A stretch of 64,000 bases of DNA from contig NZ_JANHLC010000002.1 in NCBI RefSeq assembly GCF_028682395.1, forward strand, positions 496,001-560,000, read 5' to 3'. The stretch comes from Pseudomonas putida (GTDB lineage Bacteria; Pseudomonadota; Gammaproteobacteria; Pseudomonadales; Pseudomonadaceae). The notes under the pieces are model-generated. The model was not told the origin of the DNA, did no database searches, and saw only the letters and a list, made by a program, of their open reading frames with translations. A program made the position numbers and the translations under genes. Shown piece after piece: positions 17,168 through 25,157 of the stretch; the stretch's first letter is position 1, and each line of letters opens with the position of its first letter.

Positions 17168-17815
17168 TTACCCGTGATGAACAACACCCTCCTGTTCCAG
17201 CAAATCTGAATTATTATTGCACCATTGCCGCAGGTCGGGCCGGCCGCTACTCGTCTTGGGCTCGTAATGGGAATGGATTTGCATGGGAATCTTCAATTCT
17301 AGCGCTTCATTCAACTCCGAAGCCGCCACTTCTCCGCCCCCAATAAAGACAATCTGACCGCTTAGACCCATTTGAGCGACCGAGACTATGTAGGATTTAC
17401 CCTCAGAGGACAGTACCTTCCAGTTGCCCTCGGGGTCGTCGACAAAAACCGACGTCTGACAATGCTCAGAAGTGTCCGACGGCTGGGCCTGATTGGAGAC
17501 AATGCCCAGAGTCTGCACCTGCTGCTCCCGAGCAAACTCGTAGACCTTGCCTATACCCTCAGGAGTTGCACCAGCCACGACGACGACATTGTGTGCGCCA
17601 TACTCCAGCACATGGGACTTGATAATCGAGGTCATCAAGGCTGCGACACCTGCCTCATCCTTGTAACCCGCCCCTGAAAAACCGCTGAAAACCAGCACAT
17701 ACTTTTGCTCTACAACACTTTGGAGCTGCTTGCGAATCGACTGATCGGCCTCGCTTTGAGTCGTTTCGTCAGTAGCACTGACCGAGATCGACTCTGCACT
17801 TCCGGTAACTAGCAT
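17168..17815 (-). CDS. Unrecognised protein with SLOG/Rossmann-like core, possible secreted effector
   Basis: Not a family I can name. The 215-residue protein starts with about 35 polar residues rich in Ser, Thr and acidic residues (SAESISVSATDETTQSEAD), the composition typical of type III secretion N-termini. The core (about 40-190) alternates strands and helices: VLVFSGFSGAG, VVVVAGATPEG, TLGIVSNQ and IVFIGGGEVAASELNEAL. The glycine-rich first loop and the late GGG...E segment resemble SLOG/LOG-type nucleotide-binding Rossmann folds (inference). It has no signal peptide. It reads in the same direction as the chaperone-like and 387-residue genes, 123 bases downstream of the latter. AAAGGG precedes the ATG. 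It could also be a non-secreted nucleotide-metabolism protein. Confidence 0.7.
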   Translation of the reverse strand: MLVTGSAESISVSATDETTQSEADQSIRKQLQSVVEQKYVLVFSGFSGAGYKDEAGVAALMTSIIKSHVLEYGAHNVVVVAGATPEGIGKVYEFAREQQVQTLGIVSNQAQPSDTSEHCQTSVFVDDPEGNWKVLSSEGKSYIVSVAQMGLSGQIVFIGGGEVAASELNEALELKIPMQIHSHYEPKTSSGRPDLRQWCNNNSDLLEQEGVVHHG

Positions 17816-17938
17816 ACATTCAACCCTTTACTTGAAGATCTATCGATAACTTTTGGACAGGGACCCAAAGCCGTTTCCCCAAATAAATGATCTTGGCAAC
17901 ATCGCCCCACCAACAACCGGATCGCTCCCAAACACCCT

Positions 17939-19102
17939 TTAAACAGGCCACGGCAGGCCATGTAGGGCCCTTTCAACAGACCTTGCCAGCGGCCTGAACC
18001 GAGCCTGGCGCAGCTCTTCAATGGCATATAACAGACGTGCCATCTGCTCCTCGCCCTGATAAGCCATCACCGCAGCGAATAACTGCTTGCCCAGAAACTC
18101 ATGCCGCTCATCCAGCAGGCCCAGATGCCGCTCCAACATCGCATCGCCGATCACACTGGACAAACGCCGCCCCTCACTGAAGACAGGAGCGCGAAAGCCC
18201 TTTTTCAAGCCAGGCAACAAACGGCTCAGCAAATGCCGAAGCACCGCCGGATCGATCAACGACTGGCCGTTTGCGGCGTATTCAGCCAACAACTGCCGAC
18301 ATTGATCACGCTGCTCGTCTGGCGAGCGGGTTTCACAATGAAAACGCGATGAACTCAAGACCCAAAGCGCAGCACGCTCGACATCGCCCGTAAGCCCCTC
18401 GGGATTGAAGTCCCCCTCTTCAAGCACGGCAACAAACCGGGCCGCCCCCAGGTCGCATTTGAGCAGTCGTGCCTGATGCGCACGAACCGCGTTGAGTTGG
18501 CCGAGCTCAGCTCGCAGGATCGCTTCCAGTTGCGCCAGGGCATCCTGGATCCCGCCCTCTTCGCGCAACCGCTCCAAACTGACCGACGGCAACTGTTTCC
18601 TGAGCAGTACATACGCGGCCTTCTCCTGCACCAAGGCTTGCAGGATGCGACCCGCAGAGCACTTGAGCAGCACCTCACAGATCGCACGCTCAAACAGCAA
18701 CTTGACCTCACCTTCGGCAGACAATGCCAACTGCGCATCACTGCACAGCATCAACCGACCCAGTACCTGTTCAGCGCTGTGCAGGCTGGTGTCCTTGAAG
18801 ACAATCCTGCCCTGCTCCACCGAAGAGGGAGCACGCAAACGCAGATTGCGTGCACAGGAGGTGTCGAAGAGCAATTGCGTCAAACAGGCAACTTCGGTTT
18901 TCTCGCTGGCGCCAAACAGTCGCTCAAGACCCATCATCAACTTGTCACAGGCACTCCCGCCAAGTTTTGGCACAACCTGCTGCAGGGCTGGCCTGACTTC
19001 ATAGGTTCGACGCCCCACCTTCAACAATCCAGCCGCCTGAATGACCTCCCTGGTATAGGCACTGGTTTGTCTAAGGCTGGAGACGCTCCTGAATTTTTTC
19101 AT
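17939..19102 (-). CDS. Unrecognised 387-residue protein, candidate chaperone-dependent effector
   Basis: No family is recognised. The product is mostly alpha-helical by composition, rich in Leu, Arg and Glu, without signal peptide or membrane segment and with several cysteines, so it is not built for the Sec pathway. The N-terminus (MKKFRSVSSLRQTSAYTREV) is Ser/Thr-rich. Its ATG overlaps the stop of a class I chaperone-like gene in an ATGA, the usual arrangement of a type III chaperone and its effector. No catalytic motif was seen. The effector call rests on gene pairing and N-terminal composition only. Confidence 0.65.
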   Translation of the reverse strand: MKKFRSVSSLRQTSAYTREVIQAAGLLKVGRRTYEVRPALQQVVPKLGGSACDKLMMGLERLFGASEKTEVACLTQLLFDTSCARNLRLRAPSSVEQGRIVFKDTSLHSAEQVLGRLMLCSDAQLALSAEGEVKLLFERAICEVLLKCSAGRILQALVQEKAAYVLLRKQLPSVSLERLREEGGIQDALAQLEAILRAELGQLNAVRAHQARLLKCDLGAARFVAVLEEGDFNPEGLTGDVERAALWVLSSSRFHCETRSPDEQRDQCRQLLAEYAANGQSLIDPAVLRHLLSRLLPGLKKGFRAPVFSEGRRLSSVIGDAMLERHLGLLDERHEFLGKQLFAAVMAYQGEEQMARLLYAIEELRQARFRPLARSVERALHGLPWPV

Positions 19103-19548
19103 ATCAACACTTGCCCTTCACGTGCGCGAGGTATGCCGTGTGAAACTTCAAGGGCATCCAGTTGCTGCGAGAGCGCATTGATCCAGTCAATAAAATCTGC
19201 CAACGCGACCTCGAAGGTCTCAACGCACAACCGCGAGGCATTGAGCGTGTGATAGCCAACCAGGGCAAGTTCAGGGTCCCACCCCACTCCCGGTCCCGCC
19301 CCCGTCATGGGATTGAGCGCCATACTCAGCAACCGCTCCAGCCACGGCCCACCAACCTGCTCGGGCAGCTCACTCAGCAACTGACCCACCAGCACCACAG
19401 TGCCCTCGTTTGTATCGTGGTACAGCGAAAACAATCGACTATCGTCCACCATGAAATGACACAGGCCATGCTCATTGAACGCCCAGTCGACAATCCCCAT
19501 TCTGGCGCCACACTCCTTCAGGATGCTCACCATGTGCTCGCTACTCAT
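19099..19548 (-). CDS. Class I type III secretion chaperone-like protein (CesT/ExsC type)
   Basis: Small cytoplasmic protein of 149 residues that probably binds the protein encoded directly downstream. Size, acidic character and secondary-structure order (N-terminal helix MVSILKECGARMG, strands HGLCHFMVDDSRLFSLYHD and TVVLVGQL, then a C-terminal helix around LCVETFEVALADFIDWINAL) fit the CesT/SycE fold of class I effector chaperones. The last helix resembles the equivalent part of ExsC, a chaperone missing from the exs locus at 41 kb. The ATGA overlap with the next gene and AGGGA before the start are clear. It sits 90 bases after gspM on the same strand and might be reached by readthrough. 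Family assignment is by eye. Confidence 0.68.
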   Translation of the reverse strand: MSSEHMVSILKECGARMGIVDWAFNEHGLCHFMVDDSRLFSLYHDTNEGTVVLVGQLLSELPEQVGGPWLERLLSMALNPMTGAGPGVGWDPELALVGYHTLNASRLCVETFEVALADFIDWINALSQQLDALEVSHGIPRAREGQVLI

Positions 19549-19638
19549 TGCAGTGTCCCTTTACAAACATTGAGGTGGCGCAGCCTAGCGCCTGCAAGTG
19601 GGCAGCGATGTCATCTTCGGGTGTCGTTCTTATCACTC

Positions 19639-20103
19639 TCACGGCAGTTCCAACCCCAGACTCGCCTCAAGCTGCGCCGCGCGCTTCTCCAACACGAGGT
19701 TTTGCAAGATCGCCCCACGACGCTCCATGCCCTCCAACCAGGTCAGCAACGCCAGCGCATCACCGCGCAAGGTCAGACGCACAAGGCTAGCGTCGACATT
19801 CAACTGCTCCAGCTCCAGCCCCGCCGCGGCCACCGTCTCACTGACCTGAGCCGGCCCTAGCGATGCCGAGGCTCGGCTGCGCTGCGGGATAGCGGCACTG
19901 ATCGCGCGCGCCAGTTCCCAATGTTGTTGATAATGCCGCTCGGCGCCTGCCAGGCGCATTTGGGCCGGCTGCCAGAGCCCCTGCCAAAGCAGCACTGCTA
20001 GCAATACAACAGCTAGCAGCACAAGCATCCGCCGATCCCGTGGGCCCAGCCGGCTCCAGGGCCCGCTAAGCCACACCGATATCTTGGCTATCGCCTTCTT
20101 CAT
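19639..20103 (-). CDS. gspM: Type II secretion protein GspM
   Basis: Inner-membrane bitopic protein that stabilises GspL and links it to the pseudopilus assembly platform. The 154-residue product has one membrane segment near the N-terminus (MLVLLAVVLLAVLLWQGLW, about residues 28-46) and a small periplasmic ferredoxin-like domain. ATG 20103 is used; a TTG one codon earlier overlaps the gspL stop. Last gene of the gspC-M operon; no gspN follows. Confidence 0.85.
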   Translation of the reverse strand: MKKAIAKISVWLSGPWSRLGPRDRRMLVLLAVVLLAVLLWQGLWQPAQMRLAGAERHYQQHWELARAISAAIPQRSRASASLGPAQVSETVAAAGLELEQLNVDASLVRLTLRGDALALLTWLEGMERRGAILQNLVLEKRAAQLEASLGLELP

Positions 20104-21221
20104 CAACGATCTTCCTCAAGCGTCAAAAGGGCCTGGACCCGGTTCTGCTCCTTGCTGGCGTTGCTGATGCGCACCGCCAACCCACTCTGTTCACCCCGTT
20201 CGCGCAGGCGCTCCAGCTCGGCAAAACCGCCAACACTCAGTTGCAGGCGCCAGCCATCCCCTAACCGATACTCGATACGTTGCACGTCAACATCACCGCC
20301 ACCCAGCACTTGCTCACTTAAACGCACCAAACGCGAAATGGCGGTGGGGGCAGGCGCCTTGCCATGGCCTTGCAGCGCCTTGAATTGCGCCGCCAAATCA
20401 ATGATCCGGGTCTGTTCGGGGTAGAGCTGTGCAAAGCGCTCGAGTGCTTGGCTCTGCAGCGTTTGCGCCGCGGCCTCAAGGCCTTGGCTGCGGTATTGAG
20501 TCGCCCCCCAGGCCAGCAGAAAGACGGCCAGCAGCGCCGCTGCCATTCCTTGCCATGGCCAGGACCAAGACCACCGCGCTTGGCGAAACTCACCCTGCAA
20601 CAGATCAATCGCCTGGCCGCAGCCGGCCATCAAGGTCTGGCGAACCTGCAACGCACTGGCTTCGTCGCCATCACCCAGGCTTGTCAAATCGCCAGGCAAT
20701 AGCGCGCGGGCGTCATCCAGCGCCTGCGCTGACAAGGCCAGACGGGCCTCAAGTGCCCCGCCCACAATCCAACGCCCGCCCCACCAGGCCATACAGGGCT
20801 GATCACGGGGCAACAGCTCGGCATCCACATGAATCGACACAGGGCGTACACCGCGTTCGCGCAAAAAACCGAGCAGATTGCGCAAACGCTCACGTTCGAT
20901 CACCAACATCGGATACCGCCGTTCGCGATCGGCTTGGCCGACACACAGATGCAGGGTGTCGAGCTCCCCCGCCAACTGGTCCTCGATGGCAAATGCCAGG
21001 GCCTGTGTCGTAGGCCGACGACGCCCGGGCCATTTGTCGCTACGCAGCCAACTGCACAGTTCCATCGGCAACATCAGGGACACGGAGTGCCCCGCCAGCC
21101 CCATAGCCGCTTCACCCAGGCTCAGGCGCTGAATCGGCTCGCCCTCCTGCCAGGTTTCCACTGGCCATTGGTCGGGTGTCTTATCCAGGCCCTCGGCGGT
21201 CAGGTAGAGCCACATATTCAT
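20103..21221 (-). CDS. gspL: Type II secretion protein GspL
   Basis: Bitopic assembly-platform protein that recruits the GspE ATPase to the inner membrane. The 372-residue product has a cytoplasmic actin-like domain (about 1-235, beginning MNMWLYLTAEGLD), one membrane segment (AALLAVFLLAWGATQY, about 240) and a periplasmic ferredoxin-like domain. Its start overlaps the gspK stop and its stop overlaps the gspM start. Confidence 0.9.
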   Translation of the reverse strand: MNMWLYLTAEGLDKTPDQWPVETWQEGEPIQRLSLGEAAMGLAGHSVSLMLPMELCSWLRSDKWPGRRRPTTQALAFAIEDQLAGELDTLHLCVGQADRERRYPMLVIERERLRNLLGFLRERGVRPVSIHVDAELLPRDQPCMAWWGGRWIVGGALEARLALSAQALDDARALLPGDLTSLGDGDEASALQVRQTLMAGCGQAIDLLQGEFRQARWSWSWPWQGMAAALLAVFLLAWGATQYRSQGLEAAAQTLQSQALERFAQLYPEQTRIIDLAAQFKALQGHGKAPAPTAISRLVRLSEQVLGGGDVDVQRIEYRLGDGWRLQLSVGGFAELERLRERGEQSGLAVRISNASKEQNRVQALLTLEEDR

Positions 21222-22084
21222 AAAGGGAATTCGCTTGAGTTCGGGGCCAGAAACTGGCGTTGCAGGAGGCGCAACCGATGGTCCTTGTCGTTGCGTTCAA
21301 AATCACTGATCAGGCGCATGCGCTGCCCGCCCAGCTCGGCATCTACACTGACGCGAAACCAGCGGCTGTCGACCCCCAGTCCATGACTGCCAATATCGAG
21401 CCCGGCCAGTGCCTGGCTCTGGGAAAATTCCTGCACACTGGCGTAACCCTCTGCCGGGCGCTGACTCACCAGTTGGTTCGCACGAGCCAACGACACGCCT
21501 TGCAGGCTGGCCAGGACCTGGGCCGGAGCAGTATTGACATTCAGGCTGGCCGCCGTGGGCAATACACTTACCCAGGGTCGGAGAAGCGCCAGGGCCCGAC
21601 CGTCAACGCCGGCCAACAAACGTAGTTGGCTGAAATTATCGAGCCCGCCAGTGGCTTGCTCAGGCATGGCGAATGGCGGGATATCCAGTTGTTCGAGCAA
21701 ACGTGTCCAGCGTCCCAACGTGATCGGGTCAACTTTCCCGCCCCGGAAAACCGTGCCGAGATTGAAGCGGCCGGCCAGGTCCACGATCCGCACTTGAACC
21801 TTGCCGCCGTCGACATCCAGGGGCATCTCTTCCCGGGCCCAGGCCTGGCCCAGGTGAGTACGCAGACGCTTGCTATCCTCGTCACTCGGCCCTTGCCCAA
21901 GCTGCTCGCGGGCCCAGCGCTCTCCTGCCAGGCTTAACTGACGCAGATGCACCTGATGGATCTGCTGGGCTGTCGTCGCGATCAGCAAACGATGGCTGCG
22001 CAACATGGCGCCGGTGAGCAGCAGGGCCAGACTCATCACCAGCAATACGCTGATCAGCGCAACACCTCGCTGACCCTGGCCCAT
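21218..22084 (-). CDS. gspK: Type II secretion minor pseudopilin GspK
   Basis: Largest minor pseudopilin; sits at the tip of the pseudopilus and helps start assembly. The 288-residue product has the prepilin-like N-terminus GQRGVALISVLLVMSLALLL with G/V in place of the usual G/F cleavage pair and no Glu at +5, both normal for GspK, then a large periplasmic domain containing the helical insertion. ATG 22084 overlaps the gspJ stop. Confidence 0.92.
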   Translation of the reverse strand: MGQGQRGVALISVLLVMSLALLLTGAMLRSHRLLIATTAQQIHQVHLRQLSLAGERWAREQLGQGPSDEDSKRLRTHLGQAWAREEMPLDVDGGKVQVRIVDLAGRFNLGTVFRGGKVDPITLGRWTRLLEQLDIPPFAMPEQATGGLDNFSQLRLLAGVDGRALALLRPWVSVLPTAASLNVNTAPAQVLASLQGVSLARANQLVSQRPAEGYASVQEFSQSQALAGLDIGSHGLGVDSRWFRVSVDAELGGQRMRLISDFERNDKDHRLRLLQRQFLAPNSSEFPL

Positions 22085-22647
22085 CACCGCCCCTCCGGTA
22101 GCAGGAACACGCGCCGTATCTGCTCGAAGCGCCCGACCGTAAAACTGACTTCCAGTGCCCGCGGTTGCCCTGAGGTCTTGGCCCGGGTGGCACTCCACTC
22201 GGTACGCCAGCCGGCATTGGCGTCATACAGGCGCCAGCTCAACCCGCTGACGCCCTGGAGCACTGGTTGACGACGTAACGACGATGCCTCCAGGCCCCGA
22301 CTGTCACGCCAAAGCACACCTTGTTTATCCAGGTGATAACTGACCTCCAGTTGTTCACTGCGCGGCTGATCCAGCGGATTGCTCCAGTTACCACGCTGAA
22401 AATTCAACTGATTGCCCTGCAACGTCATACCTCGCCGATTGGCGGGCACGACAACCTGCATGGCATCACGTTCGATCAAAGCCACCGCACGCTGCAGACT
22501 GCGCAGTTCGAGTTGATGGCTGCTGGTGCTGCGCTCTGTGCGTAACACACTCTGCAACAGCTGCCAGCTGCCCAGCCCGAGCAAGGCGAAGATAGCCATG
22601 GCAATCACCAGTTCGAGCAAGGTAAAACCGCGTTGCATGCACTTCAT
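22084..22647 (-). CDS. gspJ: Type II secretion minor pseudopilin GspJ
   Basis: Minor pseudopilin of the tip complex with GspI and GspK. The 187-residue product has a short leader MKCMQRG before FTLLELVIAMAIFALLGLGSW, with the G/F cleavage site and Glu at +5. ATG 22647 overlaps the stop of gspI; an open frame running further upstream is overlap only. Confidence 0.93.
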   Translation of the reverse strand: MKCMQRGFTLLELVIAMAIFALLGLGSWQLLQSVLRTERSTSSHQLELRSLQRAVALIERDAMQVVVPANRRGMTLQGNQLNFQRGNWSNPLDQPRSEQLEVSYHLDKQGVLWRDSRGLEASSLRRQPVLQGVSGLSWRLYDANAGWRTEWSATRAKTSGQPRALEVSFTVGRFEQIRRVFLLPEGR

Positions 22648-23024
22648 GGCACCACCGCAAGCCAACTGGTGACGTGCTGCAACGGCTGGTCGCTCTCTGT
22701 ACGTCCGACACTGAGTTGCACCTTGTACAAGCGCGGGTCGGTCGAGCGCTCGATGGTTTGGCTCAGCCACCAGTCACGCTGGGCGAAATGGCGGTCAAGG
22801 CGTTGATGGCCGGGCCTGAGCCCAGCCTGCAGCGACAGCTCGTTCAACTGGTTATCGGCGAGCCAGGTGGCAAACAGCCGCTCCTCAAGTGCAGCGCCAC
22901 GGCTCAAGACAAACTGGCTGGCGGAAAATACCGCCGCCGACAGGGTCGCGAACACGGCCAGCGCGACCATGACTTCCAGCAACGTAAAACCGCGTTGCGC
23001 ATTCACCCCAGGCTTACGGCTCAT
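22644..23024 (-). CDS. gspI: Type II secretion minor pseudopilin GspI
   Basis: Minor pseudopilin that nucleates the tip complex. The 126-residue product has the leader MSRKPGVNAQRG followed by FTLLEVMVALAVFATLSAAV, with G/F site and Glu +5. ATG 23024 lies 11 bases inside the end of gspH. Confidence 0.92.
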   Translation of the reverse strand: MSRKPGVNAQRGFTLLEVMVALAVFATLSAAVFSASQFVLSRGAALEERLFATWLADNQLNELSLQAGLRPGHQRLDRHFAQRDWWLSQTIERSTDPRLYKVQLSVGRTESDQPLQHVTSWLAVVP

Positions 23025-23481
23025 GGAGAATCGGCTCCCCGAGTCCATCGCCGAACACACTCAACCAGCGCTGTTCGACGCTTTCAAAATGCACCGCGAA
23101 AGCACTGGTTTCATCACTGCTGAGCAACAACAACTGCGGACGGTCGAGCTGAGTACCCAACGACAGGGTTTGCCCATCCAGTTCCAGGCGCATGGACAGG
23201 CCGGCCGGCAAGCGACGCGCGGTACCGTGCACTCTCCATGCGGGGGCCTCGAAGCGCATCATCCGATAACCATCGACCTCGATGCGTACACCGTATTCGC
23301 ACCCTTCAAGCACCGCTTGCTCACGCAGATTCTGCAACTGCTGCATCAGCAGTGCCGCCTCCTCGCGCGCCTGACGCGCCGGGCTGTGCGATACCGACAA
23401 ACCGAGCATCCCGGCCAGCAGGCCGACCAGCACCATTACCACCAGTAACTCGATCAGGGTGAAACCGCGTGACTCCGGCAT
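23014..23481 (-). CDS. gspH: Type II secretion minor pseudopilin GspH
   Basis: Minor pseudopilin joining the tip complex to the GspG shaft. The 155-residue product begins MPESRG/FTLIELLVVMVLVGLLAGM with the prepilin peptidase site and Glu +5, then a beta-rich domain. The prepilin peptidase itself is not in the window. Confidence 0.92.
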   Translation of the reverse strand: MPESRGFTLIELLVVMVLVGLLAGMLGLSVSHSPARQAREEAALLMQQLQNLREQAVLEGCEYGVRIEVDGYRMMRFEAPAWRVHGTARRLPAGLSMRLELDGQTLSLGTQLDRPQLLLLSSDETSAFAVHFESVEQRWLSVFGDGLGEPILHEP

Positions 23482-23487
23482 ACGCCC

Positions 23488-23940
23488 CTACTCGGCCCAG
23501 TTGCCAATGTCGGCCGCATAACCGTCACCGCCCGGTGAACCGTCGGCCCCCAGGGAAAAAAGATCGTAGCCACTCGAGCGCACACCCGGGTTCAGGTACT
23601 GATAAGGCGTGCCCCAGGGATCAAGCGGCAGGCTTTTCAGATAGCCCTGGGGGTTCCAGTTCTTCGCCGTCGGTGTACCGGCCGGGCGCACGCTCAGGGC
23701 CTCTAGCCCCTGCTGCGTAGAGGGATAGTTGAAGTTGTCGAGTCGGTACATCTCCAGTGCCGTGGCAATGGCCTGCAGATCACTGCGCGCGGCCGTGACC
23801 TTGGCCTGGTCGGGGCGGCTCATGAACTGCGGCACGATAATCGAGCCCAGCACACCGATAATCACCACCACGACCATGATTTCGATCAGGGTAAAACCGC
23901 GTTGGGCGCGGGCCTTGCTTGGAGTACAAAAATGCTTCAT
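23488..23940 (-). CDS. gspG: Type II secretion major pseudopilin GspG
   Basis: Main shaft subunit of the pseudopilus that pushes folded substrates through the secretin. The 150-residue product has a leader of 15 residues ending QRG, then FTLIEIMVVVVIIGVLGSII, and the conserved C-terminal calcium-binding region (DPWGTPYQYLNPG to GGDGYAADIGNW). Confidence 0.96.
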   Translation of the reverse strand: MKHFCTPSKARAQRGFTLIEIMVVVVIIGVLGSIIVPQFMSRPDQAKVTAARSDLQAIATALEMYRLDNFNYPSTQQGLEALSVRPAGTPTAKNWNPQGYLKSLPLDPWGTPYQYLNPGVRSSGYDLFSLGADGSPGGDGYAADIGNWAE

Positions 23941-23943
23941 GGA

Positions 23944-25155
23944 TCAATTCACCAGTTGGTTGAGACTCAGGATCGGCAACAGAATCGCCAGGACAATCAA
24001 CAGCACCACCGCGCCCATCAGCACCAGCATCAGCGGCTCGAACAGGCTGACCACCAGCGCAATGCGCGTGGCCAGGGTCTTTTCCTGTTGCTCTGCGGCT
24101 CTGGCGAGGAGGTTGTCCAGCTCGCCGGCCCGTTCACCACTGGCGATCATGTGCAGCATCATGGGCGGGATATCGCCGCTCTGTTCGAGGCCGCGAGTCA
24201 GGGTGCCGCCCTCACGTACGGAACACGCCACGGCGTGCATACGCTGGCGGATCGTCAGGTTGCCGATCACTGCAGCAGCGATAGTCAGAGCGTCCACCAG
24301 AGGGACGGCGCTCTTGCCAAGAATCGCCAGGGTGCTGGCAAAGCGTGCCGCCTCCATGGCCCGCAGGACTCCGCCCACCAAGGGCAGGCGCAGCAGCAGC
24401 GCATGCCAGCGCAGGCGCGGGCCGGGCTGGCGCAGGAGCCAGCCCATCGCGCCCCCCAGGCCCAGCAATACAACCAGCATCAACACACCGTAATGGCGCA
24501 GGCCACTGCTCAGGGTGATCATGCCCTGGGTCAGCGCGGGTAACGGCTGGCCACTGTCGATGAAAATTTTCACCACGTCGGGCACCACATAACCGAGCAG
24601 GAAACCGACGATTGAGAGCGAGGCAAATAGCAGGATCAACGGATAGACCAGCGCCTGCTGAATCTGCTGGCGGGACAGGCGCCGCGCCTCGGTGTACTGG
24701 GCCAACTGCTCCAGAACCTGGCCCAGATGACCGGAGCGCTCCCCCGCATCAATAGTGGCCCGATACAGCTCGGGGAATGCCCGAGCAAAACCGGCCAGGG
24801 CATTGGCCAGAGAATGGCCCTCCAGGACCCGGCTGCGCACGGCCGCCAGCAACCCGCTGACATGGCGCTTCTCACTTTGCGCCGCCACTGCAGCCAGGGC
24901 CTCCTCCAACGGGAGCCCTGCCTGGATCAGGGTCGACAGTTGCAAGGTCAGCAAAGCCAGTTCGCTGGCACTCAAGCGCACACCACGGCCCGCCGCGGCC
25001 CCTCGCTGGCCGGCGGCCTGGGCCGGCTTCAATTGCGTCGGCAACAACCCACGCTCACGCAACAATTGGCGCGCATGCCGTGGGCTGTCAGCCTCCTGCT
25101 GGCCTCGACAAAATCGGCCGTTGCCATCCTGGGCGCGGTAATCGTAGGTCGGCAT
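23944..25155 (-). CDS. gspF: Type II secretion inner-membrane protein GspF
   Basis: Polytopic assembly-platform protein working with GspE, L and M. The 403-residue product has the typical two-domain repeat: two cytoplasmic helical bundles (about 65-190 and 270-390), three membrane segments (for example LILLFASLSIVGFLLGYVV) and the C-terminal segment MLVLMGAVVLLIVLAILLPI. It starts MPTYDYRAQDGNGR. Confidence 0.95.
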   Translation of the reverse strand: MPTYDYRAQDGNGRFCRGQQEADSPRHARQLLRERGLLPTQLKPAQAAGQRGAAAGRGVRLSASELALLTLQLSTLIQAGLPLEEALAAVAAQSEKRHVSGLLAAVRSRVLEGHSLANALAGFARAFPELYRATIDAGERSGHLGQVLEQLAQYTEARRLSRQQIQQALVYPLILLFASLSIVGFLLGYVVPDVVKIFIDSGQPLPALTQGMITLSSGLRHYGVLMLVVLLGLGGAMGWLLRQPGPRLRWHALLLRLPLVGGVLRAMEAARFASTLAILGKSAVPLVDALTIAAAVIGNLTIRQRMHAVACSVREGGTLTRGLEQSGDIPPMMLHMIASGERAGELDNLLARAAEQQEKTLATRIALVVSLFEPLMLVLMGAVVLLIVLAILLPILSLNQLVN

Positions 25156-25157
25156 CG

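Noticed and set aside
19099..19548. Calling the 149-residue chaperone exsC outright
   Set aside because: Only the last helix looks ExsC-like by eye, and its overlapping partner is far too large to be ExsE; a generic class I chaperone label is safer.
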